From Planctomycetota bacterium (GTDB taxonomy: Bacteria > Planctomycetota > UBA1135 > UBA2386), in the NCBI GenBank assembly GCA_029936315.1, contig JAPYTD010000017.1, positions 20,851 to 68,890 on the forward strand: DNA of 48,040 nt, given 5' to 3'. The notes beneath the pieces were generated by a model, which did no database searches, was not told where the DNA came from, and saw only the letters and a program-made list of their open reading frames with translations. How positions within the stretch are numbered: position 1 is the stretch's first letter; each line of letters begins with the position of its first letter. Shown here in pieces: positions 15,811 through 23,949 of the stretch. The position numbers and the translations under genes are program-made.

Positions 15811-17352
15811 CTACTCAGGTGAACCGAAGGATCTGCCAACCACCGATCGATCGCCCTGAATGGCGGTGCGCTGCAAGTAGGGCTGCAGGCCTCGCAGGCC
15901 ACCGAGTTCTTCGCCCCCACCGGCGCGACCCGGACCGCCGTGGATCGCACCCGGAAGCACCGCGCCCGGGCCGAGAGCGTGACCCATGGTCTTCTCGCTA
16001 CCGACCCAAACACGGCCGTGCCACGGCGCGATGCCGGCAACAACTTCGGAGATCCACTTCTTGTCATCGCTGTAGGCGCTGGCCACCAGGCAGCCACCGC
16101 CGCGGTTGATCAGATCGGCTGCAGTCTCGGCCTTGCCGTCGTACGGCAGGATCGTCGCGCAGGGGCCAAACACCTCGAGTTCGTGTAGCAGTTGCGCATC
16201 GTTGTTGCGCGCCTGTAGCAGCGTTGGCGTGACGAAGTAGCCTGGGCCGTCCATGGCCTCGGGTCCACCGAGAATGGTATCGCACTCGGCCTGCAGCTTC
16301 TGGATGCCACCACGAACGTCCTCGAGTTGCGCCGCGCTCGCGACGGGTCCCATGCGCACATCTGGATCCAGGGCGTTGCCGATGCGCGTCGACTTCAGGC
16401 GGTCGACGAGGGCTTCCTTGACCTCGTCCAACTTGTCATGCGGCACCAGGATGCGACGCACTGCGGTGCACTTTTGGCCCGCCTTCTGCGTCATGTCGAT
16501 GTGCAGGTTGCTAATGAACTGTGTGAACGAGTCGTCGTCAAAATCACAGTCGGGGCCGAGCACCGCCGAGTTGATCGAGTCGGCTTCGATGTTGACTCGC
16601 ACGCTCTTCGCGATGCAGTTGGCGTTGCCGCGAATACGAATGCCGGTGCGGGCACTGCCGGTGAAGGCCACGACATCCATGGACTCCAGATGGTCCGTCA
16701 TCGCCGAGATCGAGCCCGGGATGAATTGGAACGACCCTTCGGGAAGCAGCCCGCTGGCGACGATCAGTTCGGAGACCCGCCAGGCGAGCATGGCACTGGC
16801 GGTGCCCGCTTTGGTGATCACGGGCACGCCGGCGAGAATCGAGCAGGCGAGCTTTTCGCCCATGCCCCAGGCCGGAAAGTTGAAGGCATTGATATGCAGT
16901 GCGACGCCGGGGCGAGGCAGCAATACGTGCTCGGCCCAGAATCGCGCGGTCCGGCCGAGTTGCGTGCCTTCGCCGTCGGTGATCCACGGCGTCTCCGGCA
17001 GCGACTTGCTCAGGTGCGCGTAGAAGGCGAGCGTGCCCGACGCGCCGTCGAGGTCAAACTTGGCGTCGCCACGAGTGTTGCCACCGTTGCGGCCGGCGAC
17101 CCCAATCAGTTCGTCGCGATGCTCGTGCAACACCTTCGACAATCCCTTCAAGATCTCGCCGCGCTGGGCAAAGGTCATGGCACGCAGCGCCGGGCCGCCG
17201 ACGTTGCGGGCGTGCGCCAGGGTGGCGGCGAAGTCGACGCCGGCTGGGCGAACGTCGCCAATCACTTCCGCGGTTGACGGATCGTGAAGGGCCACCGGAT
17301 CACCGCTACCGGCAGTCCATTGGCCACAAGCGTAACTCTGCAGGGACGTCAT
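15811..17352 (-). CDS. PaaZ-type aldehyde dehydrogenase, stand-alone
   Basis: This 513-residue protein matches the N-terminal aldehyde dehydrogenase half of PaaZ throughout (GAPALRAMTF-like start, HINAFNFPAWGM, FTGSARTG, GGPGRAGGGEELGG, YLQRTA end). The catalytic residues fall at the same numbers as in E. coli PaaZ: C295 in AGQKCTA and E256 in NIEADS. The C-terminal MaoC-like enoyl-CoA hydratase half of PaaZ is absent and no remnant follows. Stand-alone relatives oxidise CoA-linked semialdehydes in phenylacetate or benzoate (BoxD-like) breakdown, but no paa or box genes are nearby, so the substrate is unknown. The start at ATG 17352 (MTSLQSYACGQW) agrees with the family; a GTG 13 codons upstream adds a hydrophobic stretch and is less likely. 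Confidence 0.87.
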   Translation of the reverse strand: MTSLQSYACGQWTAGSGDPVALHDPSTAEVIGDVRPAGVDFAATLAHARNVGGPALRAMTFAQRGEILKGLSKVLHEHRDELIGVAGRNGGNTRGDAKFDLDGASGTLAFYAHLSKSLPETPWITDGEGTQLGRTARFWAEHVLLPRPGVALHINAFNFPAWGMGEKLACSILAGVPVITKAGTASAMLAWRVSELIVASGLLPEGSFQFIPGSISAMTDHLESMDVVAFTGSARTGIRIRGNANCIAKSVRVNIEADSINSAVLGPDCDFDDDSFTQFISNLHIDMTQKAGQKCTAVRRILVPHDKLDEVKEALVDRLKSTRIGNALDPDVRMGPVASAAQLEDVRGGIQKLQAECDTILGGPEAMDGPGYFVTPTLLQARNNDAQLLHELEVFGPCATILPYDGKAETAADLINRGGGCLVASAYSDDKKWISEVVAGIAPWHGRVWVGSEKTMGHALGPGAVLPGAIHGGPGRAGGGEELGGLRGLQPYLQRTAIQGDRSVVGRSFGSPE

Positions 17353-17449
17353 TGAGGCGAACACGATAGCGATCAGTGCCCTGCGATGCACCTACGCGCA
17401 CGGGTTGCCCGGTGCGAGTCGCGTAGATAATGCCTTGAGTTGCCCCCCC

Positions 17450-18352
17450 CTAGACGCCCGAGACGAACTGCATCAATTCGCGGTAGCGACCCTCGACGAT
17501 CTCGCGGTTGGTGTTGGCGAGGCAGTCTACGCCGAAGCCTTCGACGTTGATACTCGCGGTGACCGTGCCATAGGCAGCGGCGCGCTGCATGTTGGCCAAG
17601 CTGATGGAGGCGCAGTTGGCCAGGTAGCCCATGAAGCCGCCGGCAAAGCTGTCGCCGGCGCCGGTCGGATCGAGCACCGTTTCGGTCGGGTAGGCCGGCA
17701 GCGCGTAGTGGAAGTCGTTCGAGAACAAAAAGCAGCCGTGTTCGCCCTTCTTGACAATGACGACCTTGGGGCCGAGTTCGAGCGCAGCCTTGCCGGCGGT
17801 GATCAGATTGCTCTCGCCGGTCAGCGACTTCACTTCGGTGTCGTTGACGATGACGCCATCGATGCGCTTGAGAAGATCTAGCAAGCCGGCACGTTCGTTG
17901 TCGATCCACAGATCCATCGTGTCGGCGACGACGAAGCGTGGCTTGTTCATCTGCTCGACCACCGACGCTTGGGTGGCCGGGCTGCCGTTGGCGAGGAACA
18001 CAAACTCGGAGTCGCGGTAGCTTTCTGGCACTTTCGGCTCGAAGTCGCCGAACGTGTTGAGCTGCACCTCGATCGTGTCGCGCTGGTTCATGTCGGCCGA
18101 GTAGCGGCCGTGCCAGAAGAAGGTCTTGCCCGGCTTCACCTCGAGGCCAGCCAGATCGATGTTGCGATCGCTGAGCAACTGCTTGTGTTCGGCGGGGAAG
18201 TCCTCGCCGACGACGCTGACCAGACGCACAGGTGAGAACAGGCGGGCGGCGAGTCCAAAGTAGGTCGACGAGCCGCCGAGGCACCGTTCGGCATTGCCGT
18301 GCGGGGTCTCGATGGTGTCAAACGCGGTGGAACCAACTACGAGCAGCGTCAT
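17450..18352 (-). CDS. PfkB-family sugar/nucleoside kinase
   Basis: This 300-residue protein has the ribokinase fold. The N-terminal substrate region has GGSSTYFGLAA (about 26-36). The C-terminal DPTGAGDSFAGGF (228-240) has the anion-hole GAGD and the catalytic Asp at 234. The middle has VNDTEVKSLTG (169-179), the usual N/E motif region for Mg-ATP. The substrate cannot be told; relatives are annotated as ribokinase- or adenosine-kinase-like. The start is ATG 18352 (MTLLVVGSTAFDT). The longer frame adds a basic, unlikely leader. An eight-C run on plus strand directly abuts the stop codon. The next gene upstream (18441) is on the same strand with an 88-bp gap. Confidence 0.87.
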   Translation of the reverse strand: MTLLVVGSTAFDTIETPHGNAERCLGGSSTYFGLAARLFSPVRLVSVVGEDFPAEHKQLLSDRNIDLAGLEVKPGKTFFWHGRYSADMNQRDTIEVQLNTFGDFEPKVPESYRDSEFVFLANGSPATQASVVEQMNKPRFVVADTMDLWIDNERAGLLDLLKRIDGVIVNDTEVKSLTGESNLITAGKAALELGPKVVIVKKGEHGCFLFSNDFHYALPAYPTETVLDPTGAGDSFAGGFMGYLANCASISLANMQRAAAYGTVTASINVEGFGVDCLANTNREIVEGRYRELMQFVSGV

Positions 18353-18440
18353 TCGGCCAAAGAGCCTACCGGCAGGGTGTTGCGGGTTCCACCGCGATGG
18401 CGGCCTCAGACCGTGCAAACTGGCAAATCGTCGCTCAGCG

Positions 18441-19694
18441 CTATTCGGGCGAGATCACTCCGTGATCTCCGGCTTCCTTGGTCTCTTCCTCTTCGATCTT
18501 GTTCTCGCGGTCGATGTCTTCCTTGGTCACACGGTCCTTCTCGAACAGCACCAGCAGTCCGGCCAGCAAGCTGAAGGCGGTCAATACGGTCCGGTAGAGC
18601 ACTGACAGGGCGACCCCGCGAGTCCACATCGCCAAGTACGGGCCGGCTGTACCTGTCAGGTAGCCCGCACCATGTGTGGCGAACAAGTAGCCGTACATCG
18701 TTTCGCCGATGCCCCATCCATTGGGTGCGATCGGCACCGCGGACGCGATGTTGATGACCGGCACGAGCACGAAGTACTCAAACGCTGGCATGCCGACCCC
18801 GATCGCCTTGCCAATCAAGACGACGCAGCAAACCGACAGCACGTGGTTGGCAATGCCAAGCACCAAGCTGCCAATGATCATGACCCGCTGGTCGCGATAG
18901 AAGAATATCGCCTGGTCGACCATCTGCAGCTTGCCACGGAACCTGGCCGGCACGCGGTCGAGCAGGTACTTCAGACGTACGAGTTGGCGCAGACGTTTGC
19001 TGAAGGCGATCACCCCCAGCAACGCGACGGCGATGATGACGCCCCAGATGCCCATCGCAAGACTTGGGAAGTCATCGAGTGCAAACAGCACAGCGAAGGC
19101 CCCCAACAGGGCGAGCGAGCCGAGGCCGAGAATGCGGTCGACACCGACTGAGACCAGCACCGGGACGCGGTGGCCCGGGCAGCGCTTCATGATATAGAGC
19201 GCTTTGATCACGTCGCCGCCCGTGGACCCGAGCATGACGGCGTTGAAGAACACGCCGATCCAGGTGAAGCGAAGGGTTTCGAGCAGCGACACGTCGGTGC
19301 CGATGACCCGCAGCAGCCACCACCAGCGCGTGCCGGCGATGACGACCGTCAAGAAGTAGCAGAGCGCGCCGAGGGCAAACCAGCCCGGCGCGAGATTACT
19401 CCAATAACTGAAGATGCCCGGCGCCACCTCAAGGAACAGGCCGTCTTCCTGCTCGCCCCGATGCGCGACCTTGATGCCTTCGTCGGCCACGGTCTTGGGT
19501 TCGACCAGCGTGTATTCGATTGGCTCGCTGGTCCATTGGCCCTCGATCGAGATGACCAGTTCCTTGACGATCGCGTCGCTGTCTTCGCTCGCCTTGTAGA
19601 CGATGCGGTCGCGGAAATTGATGGTGCTGAACACCCACCAGAACATCAGCGTTAGCAGCGCGATCTTGATCAGCGTCACCACGTGCTTGTTCAT
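18441..19694 (-). CDS. Flippase-like integral membrane protein (LPG_synthase_TM / UPF0104 type)
   Basis: This 417-residue polytopic protein has the lysylphosphatidylglycerol-synthase transmembrane fold without the C-terminal acyl-tRNA-using domain. Visible motifs are TRWWWLLR, NAVMLGSTGGDVIKA (about 155-168), VGVDRILGL and the late PIAPNGWGIGE. A periplasmic segment of about 70 residues is inserted between the first and second membrane helices, and the C-terminal tail is Glu/Lys-rich. Members are implicated in lipid or polymer translocation; the substrate here is unknown. The start is ATG 19694, preceded by a strong GGGGGAG ribosome site. It overlaps the DUF366 stop by ATGA, so the two are probably translated together. 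Confidence 0.83.
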   Translation of the reverse strand: MNKHVVTLIKIALLTLMFWWVFSTINFRDRIVYKASEDSDAIVKELVISIEGQWTSEPIEYTLVEPKTVADEGIKVAHRGEQEDGLFLEVAPGIFSYWSNLAPGWFALGALCYFLTVVIAGTRWWWLLRVIGTDVSLLETLRFTWIGVFFNAVMLGSTGGDVIKALYIMKRCPGHRVPVLVSVGVDRILGLGSLALLGAFAVLFALDDFPSLAMGIWGVIIAVALLGVIAFSKRLRQLVRLKYLLDRVPARFRGKLQMVDQAIFFYRDQRVMIIGSLVLGIANHVLSVCCVVLIGKAIGVGMPAFEYFVLVPVINIASAVPIAPNGWGIGETMYGYLFATHGAGYLTGTAGPYLAMWTRGVALSVLYRTVLTAFSLLAGLLVLFEKDRVTKEDIDRENKIEEEETKEAGDHGVISPE

Positions 19695-20278
19695 CGCCAC
19701 TCCCCCTTGGCGCGCACTTTGGCGCGAGCGGACTGGATCGAAGCCTGTTCGTCGCTGACCCGAGTCAGCACGGCAGCCGCAAAGGCGCCCGGCTCGATAC
19801 CTAGTTGGCTGAGGCTGGCGATCGCGACGGGCGCGCCGCCGGGGCTGGCATTCACTGCGAAGTGCATCAAGGAGCTGACTGGACTAACCGTAGCTATCGA
19901 GATCGACAATTTCCCGTTGCCAACGTAAAGGTCGTCGCCAGTCCGGCTCACTTTTGTACTCGGCGCGAGTTGCTGAACGACCTCTCGCACCTGCGCCGCG
20001 AACAATCGTTGGCGGTGCACGGCCAGCAACAGGTCGGTGGCCGCGAACGACTCCCACACGAAATGCACCATGTCATGGGCGGCAATGCCCGGTCCATCGA
20101 GATCTTCGAGGTCGGCGATCTCCTCGGTTTTAACGCTGCACGGCCCGCGAAACGCGACCACGGCATCGCCGACCAGCGTGAAGCGATCGAGCAACCAATG
20201 GGCGCGCAATTGACTGCCATCGTAGGCAATCGTCTCGGCGCACCAATGCGTCTGCAGGGCTGGCGGTGGCGTATCCAT
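19691..20278 (-). CDS. DUF366 family protein
   Basis: This 195-residue protein has the recognisable DUF366 blocks ADLEDLDG followed by AAHDMVHFVWE, HRQRL, RTGDDLYVGNGKLSISIAT (residues 112-130) and VSSLMHFAVN. The family is related in fold to biotin/lipoate protein ligases and is uncharacterised. K123 in the GKLS motif corresponds in position to a functionally important Lys of that superfamily, which is inference. No signal peptide is present, so it is cytoplasmic. It lies between a lipoprotein gene (37-bp gap) and a flippase-like membrane protein (4-bp overlap), which suggests a link to modification or transport of an envelope component. Confidence 0.8.
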   Translation of the reverse strand: MDTPPPALQTHWCAETIAYDGSQLRAHWLLDRFTLVGDAVVAFRGPCSVKTEEIADLEDLDGPGIAAHDMVHFVWESFAATDLLLAVHRQRLFAAQVREVVQQLAPSTKVSRTGDDLYVGNGKLSISIATVSPVSSLMHFAVNASPGGAPVAIASLSQLGIEPGAFAAAVLTRVSDEQASIQSARAKVRAKGEWR

Positions 20279-20314
20279 GTGGCTACGGCGTCCCGTGGCA
20301 CGACTGCATTTGGG

Positions 20315-21496
20315 TTACGGGCGCGAATCGTTCCACTTGCGTACCCACGCTGGGTCGGGGTCGATGGTTTTGCGACCGAGGCACCAACTGAGTGCGACAA
20401 TCGCCGGCGTGCGCAGCTTGGAATAGTAGTCGCGTTCGGTCAGCACGGTGCGAGCCAAGAACTCGCTTGCCGAACTGGCTTCCCACTCCTGGCGACCGGG
20501 CAGATGCACGACACTGTGCGCACGTTCGCCGTTCAATTGGCCGCAGTAGTGAATCAGGCGCAACCGCACCAAAGAATCTGGGTCGTACGTTGGCAAGTTG
20601 GCGGCTCGTTGGGCCGGCGTTGCGGCCATGGTTGCCAACATAAGCGGCACGGTGCGCGGTCCGCCGAGGCGACGAATCTGTTCCATCGCGCACAACCGGA
20701 CTTCGGCGAAGCTGCGATCTCGACCTTTGATGGTGCTGAGCAGAATGGCGCGCACTTCGTGTTCTATCGAACGGCGCAACGCCACGCGGATCATGGCCAG
20801 CGCCTTCTCGTTGGTCTCTTCGTCATGCAGGGCGCCGAGGTCTTCGATCAGCATGATGCGCTCGTCCCAGCCAAACAGAGGCGCGGACACAATATCTTCC
20901 AGGGACTTCTCTAGCTGGGCCAGGTTGCCGCTGTCCGGTTCGCCGCGCGCTGGTCGTCTGGACGTGCGGATGCCGACGCGCGCCAACTCGAGCACCTTGT
21001 TGTCGATCGGCGTGTTGAGTTCGAAGAACGAGCCTTCGAATGGTTTCAAGCCGAGCTGTCGACAGATCTTCGACATGCCGTCAATGGCCAGCACCCGGGT
21101 TTGCTGATTGGCGTCGAGTTCGGCGAGCCAGCCAAAGCGGCTGGCGGCTGCCGCACACCTCATCAGGTGCGCGTGGGTTTCATTGGGCAACTCAGCGAGC
21201 AACTCGCGAACGTGATCGCCTGGGTTCTCAAGTGGCCTCTCGGTGCGTCGACCAAAGATCCAAGCCAGCGGCACTCGGATAGGCTGCAGCAAGGCGTAAT
21301 GCATGTACCAACTCGAAACGAGGGCACGCTGCGCGTAGACGACGGCGCGTTCCTCTCCCGCGCCATCGATGCGTACGATCTCATCGAGTTCCTCGAGAAT
21401 CTCGCCGCTGGTCAACGCAACCGAAACGGAGCAGCCGCTCAGTAACGGCAGCAGGGCGATGCCCAACCACGTTCGTGCCCTGGTTACTGTTCGCAT
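20315..21496 (-). CDS. Hypothetical lipoprotein, helical-repeat type
   Basis: This 393-residue protein has an Arg-rich n-region, a hydrophobic core and lipobox LLSGC (Cys22). The mature protein is mostly helical with HEAT-like paired helices (for example the blocks around residues 195-285 with ALAMIRVALRRSIEHEVRAI) and no enzymatic motif. It ends RKWNDSRP. The start at 21496 overlaps the end of the upstream gene by 13 bp and has AGG 5-8 nt upstream, so the two lipoprotein genes are probably an operon. The function is unknown; an envelope scaffold role is a guess from the repeats. Confidence 0.7.
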   Translation of the reverse strand: MRTVTRARTWLGIALLPLLSGCSVSVALTSGEILEELDEIVRIDGAGEERAVVYAQRALVSSWYMHYALLQPIRVPLAWIFGRRTERPLENPGDHVRELLAELPNETHAHLMRCAAAASRFGWLAELDANQQTRVLAIDGMSKICRQLGLKPFEGSFFELNTPIDNKVLELARVGIRTSRRPARGEPDSGNLAQLEKSLEDIVSAPLFGWDERIMLIEDLGALHDEETNEKALAMIRVALRRSIEHEVRAILLSTIKGRDRSFAEVRLCAMEQIRRLGGPRTVPLMLATMAATPAQRAANLPTYDPDSLVRLRLIHYCGQLNGERAHSVVHLPGRQEWEASSASEFLARTVLTERDYYSKLRTPAIVALSWCLGRKTIDPDPAWVRKWNDSRP

Positions 21497-22806
21497 AATA
21501 CCTGCCACTTGGCGACTGCCGCTTGGCGGCCCGCCGCGGTTGCTGCATCGCATGGTTTTTCGGCTACGCCGAGAGACTTGCTGAGTGCTACGTGCATCGA
21601 TAGGAAGGCCGCCTGATCTTGTTCACGAGCCATCGCCCGCAGGAGTTCGGTTGCCGCGAGTTTGCCCTGCATGCGCGTGATGCCGGTGGCTGCGAAGTTC
21701 CGCACGACCGGCGCCACATCGCGGAGCGCGGTGGTCCAGAACTGCATATCGGTGAGTTGGTTGGCTGCCGCCCACTGCACCGCGCGCGCCCGCACGGAGG
21801 CAGCATCATCGGCGCAAGCAATGGCGATTGCGCGCATGCGGACCGGCCGGCGGGCGTCGATGCCACCGGCGTCGTTGATGGCTTCGAGATCGGGCCTCGC
21901 GAGCGAATCGAGCATGCGGAGCCGTGCCGAGAAGTCCGGTGCGGCGCGCAACAGCGCATACATATCGCGCAGATCTCCGTTGGCGAGTGGATCGCGCTCC
22001 GGCCGGACCACTTTGAGGCGCTGCCGCCACGAAGCCAATTCGTCGGCGTTCGCACCGAGCCAACCGTCGTCGACATGTTCGCGGTGGAGGGACCTCAGGG
22101 TTGCTTTGGCCGCCTGATTGTCGCCCGTCACCCACTCAGCTTGCGCGAGGTCGAGCAGGGTTGCCGGCGAAACGCGTTTGGCGCCGAGTTCGCGCACGAC
22201 TCCACGCAGTTCGGTTACCGCGAGATCGCACCGGGCCAAGTCGCGCAGCAGGCCGGCTCGGGCCAATCGCAGCGGCACGGTGTCGCTCTGGTTGGCGTTG
22301 CGCTTTTGCTGCAGCGCGGTGTCAATCACGAACAACGCCTCGGAGTGGCGCTCTTGTTGCACCAGAAAGCCTGCTAGCTCAAGCCCTGTCTGGGTTGGCT
22401 CGGTGGCGTTGCCGAAGGCATTGCGGAGCGTGCGTTCGTCGCTGCCATTGCTCGCGATGGCAGCGCCCGCGATGACAGGGTTTGTGGAGACGTCCGTATT
22501 GTTCGAGGACCCGCTTGGGGATCCCTTCGAGGACGCATCCACAATGTGGGTCGCCGCAGGTGTGGTCGTCCCTGCCGAAGGCATCACCAACGCGGCTTCC
22601 GGGATGACGGCGTTCGTGGGCGCGGCTGCCGTGGTTGGCGCGGCTTCTTGGCCCGCATGGGTTCCGTCCGGAGTCGTCGGATCGAACGCGTTGTCGCGTC
22701 GTTGGCCGAAGGTGCCAGCTGATGTCGTGTCGCCTTGTGAGATGCAGCCTGCCAGCAGGCAAGCGAGGCACCACCAAGGCTTGTTCGCAGGGCTGCGAGC
22801 GCTCAT
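21484..22806 (-). CDS. Hypothetical lipoprotein with TPR/HEAT-like repeats
   Basis: This 440-residue protein has a lipoprotein signal ending LLAGC (Cys21). Residues 22-120 are low-complexity (Ala, Thr, Pro, Ser, Asn), like a spacer across the periplasm. Residues 130-235 contain TPR-like helix pairs (LELAGFLVQQERHSEALFVI, then LLDLAQAEWVTGDNQAAKATL). The rest has HEAT-like helices with RARAVQWAAANQLTD. No catalytic motif is seen. It is promoter-proximal to the lipoprotein at 20315 and divergent from the inositol-phosphatase gene, with 91 bp between the two starts that should hold both promoters. Confidence 0.7.
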   Translation of the reverse strand: MSARSPANKPWWCLACLLAGCISQGDTTSAGTFGQRRDNAFDPTTPDGTHAGQEAAPTTAAAPTNAVIPEAALVMPSAGTTTPAATHIVDASSKGSPSGSSNNTDVSTNPVIAGAAIASNGSDERTLRNAFGNATEPTQTGLELAGFLVQQERHSEALFVIDTALQQKRNANQSDTVPLRLARAGLLRDLARCDLAVTELRGVVRELGAKRVSPATLLDLAQAEWVTGDNQAAKATLRSLHREHVDDGWLGANADELASWRQRLKVVRPERDPLANGDLRDMYALLRAAPDFSARLRMLDSLARPDLEAINDAGGIDARRPVRMRAIAIACADDAASVRARAVQWAAANQLTDMQFWTTALRDVAPVVRNFAATGITRMQGKLAATELLRAMAREQDQAAFLSMHVALSKSLGVAEKPCDAATAAGRQAAVAKWQVLCEQ

Positions 22807-22897
22807 TCAGAGTCTTGGTGTAGGCGAATGTCACGATGGCTGCACGCAACATTTCTCTTGGCTTCCGTCGGTGTTCGCGATCCGGCACGATGGCGTG

Positions 22898-23722
22898 ATG
22901 GTTCCGGCAGACAAACTGCGTGTTGGCAAGCAGGCGAATCGCATTCGCTCGACTTTGCACGACATAGTTACGCGGATCGCGGCTGACGTCGCGAAGGCGC
23001 AGGCCCGACTGCGGCCAGCGCACATCAAACGCAAGGCGGTCGGGGACTTCGTGACCGCCATCGACCTGCGTAGCGAGAAGCAGTTGCGTCGCGAGTTGAC
23101 CAAGTTGCTGCCGGAAGCTGGCTTCCTGGGTGAGGAAAGCGAAGCCACCGAGCTGCACAACGATTGGCTCTGGGTGGTCGATCCCATCGACGGCACGTCG
23201 AACTTCTCACGCGGCCTTCCCCACTTCGCCGTCTCAGTAGCTCTGCTCTATCGCAGGCAGCCGGTTCTCGCCGCCATCCACTGCGCCCCCGAGAACGCGA
23301 TCTACACAGCCGTGCACGGCATGGGCTGTTGGCGCAACCGACGTCGCCTGAAAGCCCCGCGCGGACGCTTTGACGACGGCGCGATCATCGGTTGCCAGTG
23401 GTTTCGGGGTCAGAACGACATGCGCTTCTTGCCCCGGCTGCAGTCCAAGGGCGCCCGTATCCGCACCCTTGGCAGCACGGTCGTGCAGCTGGCGGATGTG
23501 GTCCGCGGCCGCCTCGACGGCAACGTGCAGCAGCAGGGTCGGTTGTGGGACTTTGCGGCAGCTGGGCTGGTCGCCGTCGAAGCCGGCCTGCGGTTCACCG
23601 ATTGGCGGGGCAAGGCAGTTTTCCCGATCAAGGATCTGCTGGTTGAGCACACCGCGACGATCGCTGCGACACCGGCCGTGCATCGCCAAATTGTGGCGCT
23701 GTTGAAGCGGTTCTCCCCGTAA
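22898..23722 (+). CDS. Inositol monophosphatase family protein
   Basis: This 274-residue Mg-dependent phosphatase fold shows the three metal-binding motifs: GEE at 78-80, DPIDGTSNF from D95 to about 103, and WDFAAAG near residue 224. Members act on inositol-1-phosphate, fructose-1,6-bisphosphate, histidinol phosphate or PAP. The sequence does not say which, though the compact length excludes FBPase class I. The start at ATG 22898 (MVPADKL) is uncertain because no strong ribosome site is present; the longer frame lies antisense to the divergent lipoprotein gene. The next plus-strand gene is 227 bp downstream with its own promoter. Confidence 0.87.
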   Translation: MVPADKLRVGKQANRIRSTLHDIVTRIAADVAKAQARLRPAHIKRKAVGDFVTAIDLRSEKQLRRELTKLLPEAGFLGEESEATELHNDWLWVVDPIDGTSNFSRGLPHFAVSVALLYRRQPVLAAIHCAPENAIYTAVHGMGCWRNRRRLKAPRGRFDDGAIIGCQWFRGQNDMRFLPRLQSKGARIRTLGSTVVQLADVVRGRLDGNVQQQGRLWDFAAAGLVAVEAGLRFTDWRGKAVFPIKDLLVEHTATIAATPAVHRQIVALLKRFSP

Positions 23723-23838
23723 ATCGCCCCTTGTTGTTCCCGCCGCGTAACACCATGCGAGCGCTGCTCCGCCGAGGGTAGCCCTAACTGGGCACTGCAC
23801 GCTCGAACGAAAGGTAATCGATCGGTTTGGTCCCGCTT

Positions 23839-23866
23839 TTGCAAGGCGGGGATCATCGGCTAGAGT
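23839..23866 (+). promoter_or_regulatory. Candidate promoter of the first HEAT-repeat gene
   Basis: TTGCAA (23839-23844) and TAGAGT (23861-23866) are separated by 16 nt, each matching the sigma-70 consensus at four of six bases. The predicted start would give a leader of roughly 75 nt with AGGAA 9 nt before the ATG at 23950. A CCCGC/GCGGG inverted repeat overlaps the -35 region. Confidence 0.35.
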
Positions 23867-23949
23867 GCCCGTGCGCGTGCAGCGGGATCAGCCCTTACGA
23901 GCTACCAACTACTGCACGCGTCCTTAGAGAACCTATCAGGAACCAATCG

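Noticed and set aside
15811..17352. Aldehyde dehydrogenase considered as a truncated PaaZ pseudogene
   Set aside because: The domain is complete with catalytic residues and ends at the natural domain boundary; no hydratase remnant follows, so it is a stand-alone enzyme.
17443..17450. Run of eight C next to the PfkB gene, considered as a frameshift site
   Set aside because: It lies immediately outside the stop codon, and the protein has normal length and a normal C-terminus.
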